64,000 nucleotides of DNA, taken from assembly GCF_017901155.1 (NCBI RefSeq), contig NZ_CP072800.1:3189283-3253282 (forward strand). The letters run 5' to 3'. The notes under the pieces were generated by a model. It saw only the letters and a program-made list of their open reading frames with translations. It was not told the DNA's origin and did not search any database. The DNA comes from Candidatus Thiothrix anitrata (GTDB taxonomy: Bacteria; Pseudomonadota; Gammaproteobacteria; Thiotrichales; Thiotrichaceae). The translations under genes were made by a program, and so were the position numbers. Each line of letters opens with the position of its first letter. The stretch's first letter is position 1. Below are positions 18,458-27,310 of the stretch, one piece after another.

Positions 18458-19336
18458 ATGCGCTGGAGATCAGGCCGACAAAGCAATAATGTGGAAGACT
18501 ACCGGGGTGCTGGTTCTGGTCGTGGTCGACGCGGTGGCTTGCGGATTGGCCTACTAGGCACTGTAGCCATTGTGCTGATTGGTTGGTACATGGGAGCCAA
18601 TCCGCTGCAATTACTAGGCTTAGTGGGTGGTGCAAACACCATTCTTGGTGGCATTGGCAGCACCGAAACCACACAGGCAAGCCCGCAAGGTGGCGCATTG
18701 AACGACGATGGCGGTAAATTTGTATCGGTCGTGTTAGGCGCAACCGAAGACGTGTGGAACCCATTGTTTCAACAAATGGGCAAACGTTACCTAGAACCCA
18801 AACTGGCATTGTTTGAGGGAGAAATTGATTCTGCGTGTGGTTTTTCAACTGCTGCTTCAGGGCCGTTTTACTGCCCCGGTGACAACAAGATTTACATTGA
18901 CCTCAGTTTTTTTCGCGAACTCAAAGCACTAGGCGCATCCGGTGAATTCGCGCAAGCTTACGTATTGGGACATGAAGTCGGGCATCACGTCCAAAACTTA
19001 CTGGGCATCACCACGGAGGTTTCGCGCTTACAAGCCCGCATGAGTCCACGTGACAGCAACGCTTTATCTGTCGCACTCGAACTGCAAGCAGACTGTTACG
19101 CAGGCGTATGGGCACACTACGCCAACCAAACCACCATTCAATTGGATAGCAACGACATTGAGGATGCGGTCAATGCTGCCGCCTCCATCGGTGATGACCG
19201 CTTACAGGGTATGTCTGGCAAGCGGGTTAACCCGGACTCATTTACCCACGGCTCCGCCCGACAACGCATGGAATGGTTTAGACTCGGCGTACAAAGCGGT
19301 GATATGAGTCAATGTAATACCTTCAAAAACAGTTAA
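18458..19336 (+). CDS. Neutral zinc metallopeptidase (YpfJ / KPN_02809 family)
   Basis: A 292-residue membrane-anchored protein. The N-terminal basic stretch is followed by one membrane segment (about 30-52), then a metalloprotease domain with zinc-binding HEVGHH (about 172-177) and the downstream ELQADCYAGVWAHYA motif that supplies further active-site residues. Length and layout match YpfJ. AGGAG is 8 bases before the ATG. Substrates are unknown. It is convergent with the nitroreductase gene and overlaps it by 4 bases. Confidence 0.92.
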   Translation: MRWRSGRQSNNVEDYRGAGSGRGRRGGLRIGLLGTVAIVLIGWYMGANPLQLLGLVGGANTILGGIGSTETTQASPQGGALNDDGGKFVSVVLGATEDVWNPLFQQMGKRYLEPKLALFEGEIDSACGFSTAASGPFYCPGDNKIYIDLSFFRELKALGASGEFAQAYVLGHEVGHHVQNLLGITTEVSRLQARMSPRDSNALSVALELQADCYAGVWAHYANQTTIQLDSNDIEDAVNAAASIGDDRLQGMSGKRVNPDSFTHGSARQRMEWFRLGVQSGDMSQCNTFKNS

Positions 19337-19956
19337 CGGTATTCCACCAAATCGGCTAACGGCTGGCGCAAACACGGGGTTTGTTCGCCAGCGCGGTAGC
19401 CGAATGTTACCGCAGCCACCACCCCGTATTGCTGCGGATCAATCGCCAATAACGTTTCCACCGCCGACTTGGAAAAGCCTTCAATTGGGCAGGAATCAAT
19501 CCCCAAACTAGCCGCGCCCGTCATCATATTTGCCAATGCGAGGTAACATTGCTTGGAACTCCACGCAAATGTATTCATGTATGGCTGAATTTCATGTGCA
19601 TTGTGTGCGGCATAACGCTCCAGATACGCTTGCTGTGCGTCCGCTGGTAAACCGCGCCGCCCGAAAATATGCTGCACGTAATCCGTGCCCGGCTCAACGG
19701 CTGCGATTTTCGCCAAAATCACCACCACATGGCTGCTTTCAGTAATTTGCGGCTGATTCCAGCACGCTTCACGCAGCTTTTCACGCAACTCAGGAGTTTG
19801 CACCACCACAAAATGCCAATGCTCCATCCCAAATGATGAGGGTGATAAACGTCCAAACTCCAGAATTTGCTGGAAATCTTCCGCAGCAATCGTCCGTTGC
19901 GGATCAAACTTTTTACAGGCATGGCGAAAATTCATCGCTTGCAGAAACGCTGTCAT
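19333..19956 (-). CDS. NAD(P)H-dependent nitroreductase-family flavoprotein
   Basis: FMN-dependent oxidoreductase of the NfsB/NfnB type. The 207-residue protein has the FMN-binding start FRHACKKFDPQRTI, the PSSFGMEHWHFVVVQTPELR region, a central ANMMTGAASLGIDSCPIEGF typical of the family, and a C-terminal VTFGYRAGE. Likely reduces quinones or nitro compounds; the physiological substrate is not known. It is transcribed alone. Confidence 0.9.
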   Translation of the reverse strand: MTAFLQAMNFRHACKKFDPQRTIAAEDFQQILEFGRLSPSSFGMEHWHFVVVQTPELREKLREACWNQPQITESSHVVVILAKIAAVEPGTDYVQHIFGRRGLPADAQQAYLERYAAHNAHEIQPYMNTFAWSSKQCYLALANMMTGAASLGIDSCPIEGFSKSAVETLLAIDPQQYGVVAAVTFGYRAGEQTPCLRQPLADLVEYR

Positions 19957-20035
19957 GGTTAAAACTCCTTAACTTAAACTAGACCGACAAATACGCTACA
20001 GTATAGCCACCCTAAAAAACAAGGAAATAGCGACA

Positions 20036-20764
20036 ATGATAACGGACATATTCAAAGGTTTTGGTTATGTTTTTAGCGGCTTTTCACTCATCACCCAGCG
20101 CGGGATACGCCCGTTTGTGGTTGTGCCATTGCTAATCAATATCCTGTTGTTCGCTGGCGGCGTATGGCTGGCAAAAGCCAATTGGATTACTGGATGACAC
20201 GGTTATTACCCGAGCTGGCTATGCATGGCTGGAATGGTTGTTGTGGCCGATCTTCGCACTGTTGATATTCTTCGTGGTGTTTTACGCCTTTTCGATACTG
20301 GCTAACTTGATTGCCGCACCGTTCAACGCTCTGTTAGCCGAACGGGTGGAAGCGCGACTCAATGGCTTACCGCTGCCGGATTTTGAAGGCTATAAAAGCA
20401 TACCTCGGTTGCTGGCACGCACTTTCAAAAGTGAATTCAGCAAACTGTGGTACATGGCGAAATGGTTTCTGCTGGTGTTGATACTGACCTTGATTCCGGG
20501 CGTTAACTTGATTGCGCCGCTGGCTTGGACATTGTTTGGCGCGTGGATGTTAGCCATCGAATACGCCGATTACCCAATGGGCAACCACAACCTGTTTTTC
20601 AACGACGAATTGCCGCTGCTGAAACGCCATCGCAACACTGCTTTAGGTTTTGGCTGGCTGTTATCGCTTGATGACCGCGATTCCAGTGCTTAACTTCTAT
20701 CGTCATGCCGGTGGGTGTTGCAGGCGCAACTGCTCTGTGGGTCGATCGTCTTTCCAAATCCTAA
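20036..20764 (+). pseudogene. CysZ/EI24-family membrane protein, frame broken several times
   Basis: CysZ proteins are inner-membrane sulfate-uptake facilitators. The start MITDIFKGFGYVFSGFSLIT (ATG at 20036) and the long central segment with NLIAAPFNALLAERVEARL and the AIEYADYPMGNHNL signature place it in the family. The tail MTAIPVLNF, then VMPVGVAGATALWVDRLSK, ends at 20764. Four frame changes are needed (about 20193, 20222, 20672 and 20698), each one base. Coding quality is good between them, so I suspect a low-quality stretch of sequence rather than old decay. A shared terminator follows. Confidence 0.8.
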
Positions 20765-20780
20765 CAAAATCTGCACGAAA

Positions 20781-20804
20781 AAAAGCGGGGCAAGCCCCGC
20801 TTTT
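20781..20804. terminator. Bidirectional terminator between CysZ-like and FadL-like genes
   Basis: AAAAGCGGGG / CCCCGCTTTT stem with a four-base loop between convergent genes; T runs flank it in both directions. Confidence 0.9.
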
Positions 20805-20829
20805 CTCCTCCTCTGTCAATTCGCTTTTG

Positions 20830-22124
20830 CTTAAAACTTAACGCTGTAAGCAATACCAACAGCATTCTGTTTCATTTCAATATCTGCGACAGTCGCGCCA
20901 CCATTTGTTCTAGACCTGGGGCAGCCGAACCGCTACCATTCACACCTTTATCAAAAGCGTGCATGTAGCAGGCAGTCAAGCTTAGCTTTATTATTCAACT
21001 TCCACTCAGCACCTAACGTTACATGATCTTCAACCGTAGCAGGTGCTAGATACATTAAATGCAAGTTTCGCTGCATCTGAAATAGGATTGTTGCGCATGG
21101 TTATAACCAGCCATCACTGCAACATTTGGATTCACCTGATGCTTAACGCCAATCTTCATAGACCGTCTGATCTTTCCAGCCAAAACCAGCTCCATTATCT
21201 GTACCTAACTGGACACGCCTGCTGTATTATTGTCGTTAGCCATTGACTTCACATTAGAATATTCAATATGTCTGAACATCCGCTGCAATCTGAAGTTTTA
21301 GGAGTCGCTTGCCATGCAATACCGACAGTAGTTGCTGCTGGCATATCTAGATCACCTTGTTCAGCGAACAAGCCTTTGTATTTATCCAGCTTACCCATAT
21401 CGTGCTTTGCTACGGTAAGCAGCACCTGCTGTAACGTCAGGCAAAACTTGACCTTGCCAACCAACAGTTGCACCGATACCTGTGGATGAATCATAACCTC
21501 TATCATACGTTATCAGATTAGCCTTGCGGATGTAACTGATACCAGCAAATGTATCCAAGCCGTCTGACATTGAAACGTTGATAAGCCAATATTCAAAGAA
21601 ACACCAACGCTATTATTTTCGTTGATTTTTGTTGACCATGTAGGTGCAACAACCAATTGCTCAAGATTGATTCCCGGCTTATTAACACCTGTTCCATCGA
21701 ATAAACGGATAGCTTTATCGTAGCTCGTGTTCATTCCGCCATTACCATAAACAACAACACCAACACTGTGTTTATCATTTAACTGACGCTTGTAACCGCC
21801 CTCAGGGATAAGAAACATTTTCTTCCCGTTACCGTCGTATGAACCATCAGCACCAAAACCATTACCGCCAGTAATTGTTGCGCTACGATCTGGCATGAAA
21901 ACTTCTGCACCAATATCCCAACCTGCATCAACATTGGACAAGCTTGCTGGGTTTGTAGCTGCGTTCATGGTGTTTTCAGACGTTGCAACGGCTGCACCGC
22001 CCATTGCTTTTTGAGTGATACCCAAACCAATTGGAGCCATACCATTGGTAGCAAACGCCGATTGAGAGCTAATTGCTAATAAGACAGACGCAACCAGCAA
22101 ACTTTTGTTAAATGTAAAACGCAT
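20830..22124 (-). pseudogene. OmpP1/FadL/TodX-family outer-membrane transporter, heavily frame-broken
   Basis: Beta-barrel porin for hydrophobic compounds such as fatty acids. A signal peptide (about 1-25, ending SAFA) is followed by the family hallmark NGMAPIGLGITQKAMGGAAVA with TNPASLS. The first about 185 codons are open; then the frame changes at about 21570, 21405, 21295 and 21270 and repeatedly to the end. All pieces still read as FadL (MSDGLDTFAGISYIRKA, GVKHQVNPNVAVMAGYNHAQ, VEDHVTLGAEWKLN) and the last codons NAVGIAYSVKF end at 20830 in the normal barrel-ending F. GGAGGAG precedes the ATG at 22124. Either fresh decay or poor consensus sequence; the neighbouring CysZ-like gene is affected in the same way. 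Confidence 0.85.
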
Positions 22125-22179
22125 GAAACTCCTCCAGAAATAACGCAACAGTGTTGTGAATTTATATAAATTGTTGCGG

Positions 22180-22209
22180 AATAGTGACAGAGAAGCATTA
22201 GACTGTCAA
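22180..22209 (-). promoter_or_regulatory. Candidate promoter of the FadL-like gene
   Basis: On the reverse strand TTGACA (22204-22209) and ACTATT (22180-22185) are separated by 18 bases, about 55 bases upstream of the start codon. The -10 box is a weak match. Confidence 0.4.
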
Positions 22210-22270
22210 ATGATGATTATTAGGTAAATCAACAACTTATTAATGTATTCCCATATTATAATATTCGCAT

Positions 22271-23017
22271 TTAATTACCCTTAAGTAGCTGCGCTTCAAC
22301 TTTATACAAGTCCGTTTCGGTATCCACCCCTAATCCCGGAATTTCTGCTGCAATATCAACGTGAATACAATAACCGTTCGATAATGCACGTAATTGTTCG
22401 AGTTTCTCTAAACGTTCTGGCATCGACATTGCCAACCTAGTAAATACCCTAAGAAAACCTACCCGATAAGCGTACATTCCAATGTGGCGAAGTGCGTAAT
22501 CAGCCACTGCTATTCCCGCATCGCGCTGAAAAGGAACTGGTGCGCGGCTAAAATATAATGCCATGCCGCGTTCATCACGCACTACTTTCACCACATTCGG
22601 GTCAAATAATTCGTCAATCTCGGTAATAGGCGTGGCTAATGTGGCAATACTGGCTTGCGGGAATTGAGCCATATTCGCGGCTAATTGGTATAAATTAGCG
22701 ACAGGAGTAAGCGGTTCATCCCCTTGTAAATTGACCACGACCGTATCGTCTGTCCAGCCCTGTTGTTGCACCACTTCTGCCAAACGGTCGCTGCCGGTTT
22801 CGTGTGTAGTGGCAGTCATCGCCACCTGCGCCCCAAACCCTTCACACACCGCTTGAATGCGCTCATCGTCGGTTGCCACCAATACGCTGCTAAAGCCCGC
22901 AGCCAATGCACGCTCGTGAACGTGTTGAATCAGCGGTTTACCAGCCAGCAAGCGCAATGGCTTGCCCGGTAAGCGCGTGGATGCATAACGCGCCGGAATC
23001 ACCAATACGGTATTCAT
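22271..23017 (-). CDS. kdsB: 3-deoxy-manno-octulosonate cytidylyltransferase (CMP-Kdo synthetase)
   Basis: Activates Kdo with CTP for lipopolysaccharide inner-core synthesis. The 248-residue protein begins with the nucleotide-binding motif [16 protein letters not shown]. It continues with [20 protein letters not shown] and VNLQGDEPL, and ends with the conserved [14 protein letters not shown]. The start codon overlaps the Trm112 stop (ATGA). Last gene of exbB-exbD-msbA-lpxK-Trm112-kdsB. Confidence 0.97.
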   Translation of the reverse strand: MNTVLVIPARYASTRLPGKPLRLLAGKPLIQHVHERALAAGFSSVLVATDDERIQAVCEGFGAQVAMTATTHETGSDRLAEVVQQQGWTDDTVVVNLQGDEPLTPVANLYQLAANMAQFPQASIATLATPITEIDELFDPNVVKVVRDERGMALYFSRAPVPFQRDAGIAVADYALRHIGMYAYRVGFLRVFTRLAMSMPERLEKLEQLRALSNGYCIHVDIAAEIPGLGVDTETDLYKVEAQLLKGN

Positions 23018-23205
23018 TCAGCCAGTTGCTCCACTTCTTCTTGAGTCAATGGACGCGCTTCTTCTTCGAGCATTACCGGAATATTGTCACGAATCGGGTA
23101 CGCTAAACGTGCAGATTTTGAGATCAGTTCCTGTTTGGCCTTATCGTAAATCAGCGTGCCTTTGGTCACAGGGCACGCGAGAATTTCCAGCAATTTCTTA
23201 TCCAT
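23014..23205 (-). CDS. Trm112 family small zinc-ribbon-like protein
   Basis: A 63-residue protein starting [18 protein letters not shown], the classic Trm112-family start. Members in other organisms act as activating subunits of methyltransferases; the role in bacteria is unsettled. Only one of the usual cysteines (CPV) is clear. AAGGAG lies 7 bases before the ATG at 23205, so a longer frame starting at 23250 is not used. Position between lpxK and kdsB is conserved. Confidence 0.9.
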   Translation of the reverse strand: MDKKLLEILACPVTKGTLIYDKAKQELISKSARLAYPIRDNIPVMLEEEARPLTQEEVEQLAE

Positions 23206-24130
23206 GAGGGACTCCTTGTAAACGTGAAAGCACGGCTCGCGCAAAACCATCGGCTAAAACGGCTTCAACGGGCAAATACCATGCGTTAGGAATGGCGTAT
23301 TCGCGGCATTTTACCGCATCTTTTTCAGTCATTAGCACTGGTAAATCATCGTCAAACTGCAATTCTTCCCCAGTAAACGCATGATGATCTGGGTAGGGAT
23401 GCAGCGTAACCAGCAAACCAGCGGCTTCCAGCATCAGCTTAAAACGTTGCGGATTACCGATACCGGTCACGGCGTGAACCTGCTGCCCTGCCAACGCGCT
23501 CAGGGGTTGGGTAGTATTGCCGGTCAAAGCCACGAGAGTTTCGCCGCGCATCTGCATGGTTGTGCCATTAACCACCACGAAATCGCAGCTTTGCAGGCGC
23601 GTCAACCGTTCACGTAACGGGCCTGCGGGTAAACACCAGCCATTGCCCCATTGGCGTTGCCCATCGACGACGCAAATTTCGAGGGTGCGCCCCATGCGGT
23701 AATGCTGTAAACCATCGTCGGCAATCACAATATTGCATCCGTGTTGCTGCAATAAGGTGCTAATCGCACGGTTGCGCTCACGGTCAACCACCAGCGGTAC
23801 ACCAGTACGCTGCATAATCAGCAATGGCTCGTCGCCCAGCCCAGCGGCTTGACGTTGATAGCCGCGACTCACCACCCCCGGTTGATACCCTGCCTGACGC
23901 AATAGCTCAACCAGCCAAATCACTAACGGGGTTTTGCCCGTACCGCCAGCGGTCAGGTTGCCCACCACAATGACTGGCACGGGATGCTGGATTTGCTGAC
24001 GTTGTTGCTGCCAGCGATTCAGCGCGTTGAGCAGGCAATAAAGCGCGGTTAACGGCAATAACAGGTATTTAGCCAGCCACCGCTGACCGTACCAAACTTC
24101 CAGCAGCCATTGCTCAAACTGGCGTTTCAT
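23198..24130 (-). CDS. lpxK: Tetraacyldisaccharide 4'-kinase
   Basis: Phosphorylates the lipid A precursor at the 4' position on the inner leaflet. The product (310 residues) has an N-terminal membrane helix (about 18-37), Walker [13 protein letters not shown] (about 57-68), [16 protein letters not shown] and the [13 protein letters not shown] Walker B region, then LPAGPLRE. It overlaps the end of msbA and the start of the Trm112 gene, so the operon is tightly coupled. Confidence 0.96.
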   Translation of the reverse strand: MKRQFEQWLLEVWYGQRWLAKYLLLPLTALYCLLNALNRWQQQRQQIQHPVPVIVVGNLTAGGTGKTPLVIWLVELLRQAGYQPGVVSRGYQRQAAGLGDEPLLIMQRTGVPLVVDRERNRAISTLLQQHGCNIVIADDGLQHYRMGRTLEICVVDGQRQWGNGWCLPAGPLRERLTRLQSCDFVVVNGTTMQMRGETLVALTGNTTQPLSALAGQQVHAVTGIGNPQRFKLMLEAAGLLVTLHPYPDHHAFTGEELQFDDDLPVLMTEKDAVKCREYAIPNAWYLPVEAVLADGFARAVLSRLQGVPHG

Positions 24131-25872
24131 CACGGAACTGCATGGCGTGCAAACGTGCGTATTGACCGCCCAAAGCCAGTAATTCAGCGTGTTGACCCGA
24201 CTCGATAATGGCTCCGTCGTGCATTACCAAAATACGGTCTGCGTTTTCAATGGTGGAAAGCCGGTGGGCAATAATGAAGGTGGTGCGGTTCGCGAGTAAG
24301 CGTTCCAGCGCGGCCTGAATATGGCGTTCGGATTCGGTATCAAGTGCGGAAGTCGCTTCATCCAAGATCAAAACGGGCGCGGGGGATAAAATAGCACGGG
24401 CAATCGACAGCCGTTGGCGTTGCCCACCGGATAAAGTTACGCCGTTATCGCCAATCAACGTATCGAAACCTTGCGGCAATTTCTCGATAAATTCCAGCGC
24501 GTAAGCGGCTTCAGCAGCGGCTTTGATTGCATCGTCAGGCATTCCACGCATATCGCCGTAAGCAATATTATTGCGCACACTGTCATTAAACAACACGATG
24601 TCTTGCCCCACGTAAGCGATTTGCGCCCGCAAATTCGCCAGTTGCAACTCGGCTAACGGCACGTCATCCAGCGTAATTACCCCGCTACTGACATCGTGGA
24701 AGCGCGGTAATAAATTAACTAACGTGGTTTTACCACTACCCGATTTGCCCACCAAAGCAATTTTTTCGCCCGGTTTAACGTCGACAGTAATATTGCGTAA
24801 TACCGCTTTATCGGTTCCCGGATACACAAAGTTAACGTCCTGCAAACGCACCGCACCTTGGCAATGGCTTAAAGTGCGCGTGCCGTTATCGGGTTCTGGC
24901 GGGCTGTCCAATAAGCCGAAAATGCCTTCACCCGCTGCAATCGCAGTTTGTAATTGCAGGTTCAATTGCGTCAGGTTACGGATTGGCGTTAACAATAAAA
25001 TCATCGACATAATGAAAGACATGAACGTGCCGGGCGAGAGTGTTTCCAATGTCGATTCGCGTGTCGCAATGTACACCATCGCAGCTAATGCCAACGCCAC
25101 CATGAACTGCACCAGTGGCGTACTGAGCAATTCAGTCACCATGCGCTTCATTTGCAATGCCATATTATGCACATTGGCTTCATGAAAACGCTGGGATTCG
25201 TAAGCTTGCCCGTTAAAAATACGCATGATTTTGTAGCCGCGAATCATCTCGTGGGAAATTTGCAGTCACATCCCCCACCGAATCCTGTACTTTATGGCTC
25301 AAACGACGCATCCGTCGCGTCACATACACCACAATCAATGCAATGAACGGCACTACAAACATCATGCCCAGAGTCAATTGCCAGCTTTGATAAAACATTA
25401 ACGCTAACAACCCTAAGATCGTCACTGAATCCTGCACCAGCGAAGTCACCCCACGAATGCTCGCGTTTGCCACCTGATCAGCGTAATAACTGACGTAAGC
25501 CAGCAATTTGCCGGATGGAGTGGTTTCAAAAAAGGGAATGGGTAAACGCAGCATATGGCTGAAAATCTGATCACGCAGGACTTGAGTGACTTTGCGTCCA
25601 ACCAGCCCCATGTAATAGCCGGATAAAAACATCGCGGCTCCGCGTAACAGGAAAATACCCAAAATACCCAGTGGCAACCACTGGATCACTGAAGCATCTT
25701 TTTGCAGAATGGCTTTATCCAGCAATGGCCCCAGAATCCACGCAAATAACGGCTGGGTTATCGCCCCTGCGACTAAACCCACCACCGCCAACAGTAAATA
25801 AGGCCAATATTTCAGCGAATAACCGAGCAGTCGTCGATAAACCGACCAGCCGGTAGTCTGGGGTGTTGTCAT
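24114..25872 (-). pseudogene. msbA: Lipid A export ABC transporter MsbA, frame broken once (probably a sequence error)
   Basis: Flips lipid A-core across the inner membrane. Start MTTPQTTGWSVYRRLLGYSL at 25872; six membrane segments (about 20-310) and the nucleotide-binding domain with Walker A VGKSGSGKTTLVN, signature LSGGQRQRLSIARA, Walker B LILDEATSALD and the switch histidine IIAHRLSTIE. The full product would be about 586 residues, normal length. One base offset near 25262 separates the first 205 residues from the rest; re-joining gives VGDVT-QISHEMIRGYKIMR. An essential gene in such bacteria, so a true break is unlikely. Confidence 0.92.
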
Positions 25873-25879
25873 CCTAATC

Positions 25880-26320
25880 CTAAGGTTTACGGGCAGACTC
25901 AGTAGTCGCCATCGAAAAATTCGTCAAACCAAGCCGTCCAGCAATGTCCATCGCCGTAAGCACTGATTGATAGCTAACGCCAGCATCAGCGGAAATCAAT
26001 AACGGTGGCGCATTCTGACCCTTCGCTTGCATGTCATCTAACGTCTGACTCATCGCCTGAAACAGCGTTTCCGGCTTATTGTTCAGTACTTCACGTCCAT
26101 TGATATAGTAACGCCCCTGCCCATCAATCAACAAATCTAACTTATCGTTCTGATCTGATGGCACAACCATCGTCTCAGCCGTTGGTAGCTCAATTTTAAT
26201 TTGAGCATTTTTATCAAACGTGGTCGTCACCATGAAAAAAATCAGCAGCATAAACACCACGTCAATCAACGATGTCAAATCGACGGTGCTTTCACGGCGT
26301 TCACGGGTGCGAAATTTCAT
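25880..26320 (-). CDS. exbD: ExbD/TolR-family biopolymer transport protein
   Basis: Inner-membrane partner of an ExbB-type proton channel. The 146-residue product has a short basic N-terminus, one membrane segment (about 14-36) with the conserved aspartate in TSLIDVVFMLLIFFMVTTTF, and a periplasmic domain with LLIDGQGRYYINGREV. Upstream of msbA, as in Xanthomonas- and Pseudomonas-type operons. The start overlaps exbB by 4 bases. Confidence 0.93.
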   Translation of the reverse strand: MKFRTRERRESTVDLTSLIDVVFMLLIFFMVTTTFDKNAQIKIELPTAETMVVPSDQNDKLDLLIDGQGRYYINGREVLNNKPETLFQAMSQTLDDMQAKGQNAPPLLISADAGVSYQSVLTAMDIAGRLGLTNFSMATTESARKP

Positions 26321-27036
26321 GCCGCATTTCCTCCACGCGCTGGCGGTGTAGGTCGTGCAGCAGCGGCAGCAGCTTGAGCAGCAGCACTTGCCGCCGACGG
26401 ACGCGCAGCAGCACTGGGCGGTTGCGGGGTTTTACGGTTGGAATTAGTAATTTCGATTAAGCGCAGAGCTTCACGCTCCATCGTGGTTACATACCCATTA
26501 ACACGCGCTTTAAAATAACGCTCGAATACTAGGGTCACAATCGCAATCAGCAAACCCGCCACCGTGGTGATCAATGCTTCAGAAATACCGCCTGCCAATT
26601 GTTGCGGATTACCCACCCCTGCGGTATTAATCGCGCTGAACACGCCAATCATGCCCAAAACCGTTCCCAGTAAACCCATCATCGGCGTAATGGTAACAAT
26701 CGTGCTCAACGCTGGCAGATAACGCTCCAACTCCTGCACCGCATGTCGCCCGGCTTCCTCAACGTTTTCTTTCATAATGTGGCGCGGTAATTCACGACTA
26801 TCCAAACCTGTTGCTAACACCCGCCCCATCAATGAACCGTTGCGTAACTCATCAATTTGTGCATCCAGCAAGCGCGGACTACTAGCAAGTTTACGGGCGC
26901 GTTCCATATCTTCGGCAGGGACTACTTTACCAACGCGCAACGACATAAAACGCTCAATGATGATCGCGACTGCGATGATCGAACTCAAGATCAGCGGGAA
27001 CATCATAATGCCGCCGGATTGAATTAATTCAAACAT
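26317..27036 (-). CDS. exbB: ExbB/TolQ/MotA-family proton channel protein
   Basis: Forms the proton-conducting channel with ExbD. The 239-residue protein has three membrane segments (about 8-27, 115-140 and 155-180) with PMMGLLGTVLGMIGVFSAI and the EALITTVAGLLIAIVTLVF motif. The C-terminal about 35 residues are a low-complexity Ala/Pro/Arg tail not seen in typical ExbB. First gene of the operon and divergent from ppk1. Confidence 0.93.
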   Translation of the reverse strand: MFELIQSGGIMMFPLILSSIIAVAIIIERFMSLRVGKVVPAEDMERARKLASSPRLLDAQIDELRNGSLMGRVLATGLDSRELPRHIMKENVEEAGRHAVQELERYLPALSTIVTITPMMGLLGTVLGMIGVFSAINTAGVGNPQQLAGGISEALITTVAGLLIAIVTLVFERYFKARVNGYVTTMEREALRLIEITNSNRKTPQPPSAAARPSAASAAAQAAAAAARPTPPARGGNAA

Positions 27037-27234
27037 ACCTATTCATGCCTCATTTTTATAAGATTTAGCCCAGTTGGTGTATGATAAGCGATTAACGTCA
27101 ACGAATAAACGTAAACAATAATAACAAAGTAGTTTCATTATGATACGCCGAATGACTAGCCTTAACCTTAACCAAACCATTGCCCCAACACGCCTTCAGT
27201 GGCTATTAGGGGAGGATGATTGCATTCAGCCCGC

Positions 27235-27268
27235 TTGTAATCAAGCTGTAACAAAGCCCCACTATATT
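27235..27268 (+). promoter_or_regulatory. Candidate Pho box and -10 element upstream of ppk1
   Basis: TTGTAAT-CAAG-CTGTAAC (27235-27252) fits the 7-4-7 Pho box layout, with a perfect second half-site. A -10-like TATATT (27263-27268) follows after exactly 10 bases, the spacing of PhoB-activated promoters. Transcription would start near 27275, about 36 bases before the ATG at 27311. Confidence 0.6.
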
Positions 27269-27310
27269 GGTGCGCCATTAGCATTACAGCATAACCGGAA
27301 GTGCCACACC

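Noticed and set aside
24114-25872. msbA as two separate genes (half-transporters)
   Set aside because: The first part ends in the middle of the membrane domain and the second begins there; one base joins them into a normal-length MsbA.
27140-27310. N-terminal extension of polyphosphate kinase
   Set aside because: It does not resemble PPK1, lacks a ribosome site and contains the candidate Pho box and -10 element.
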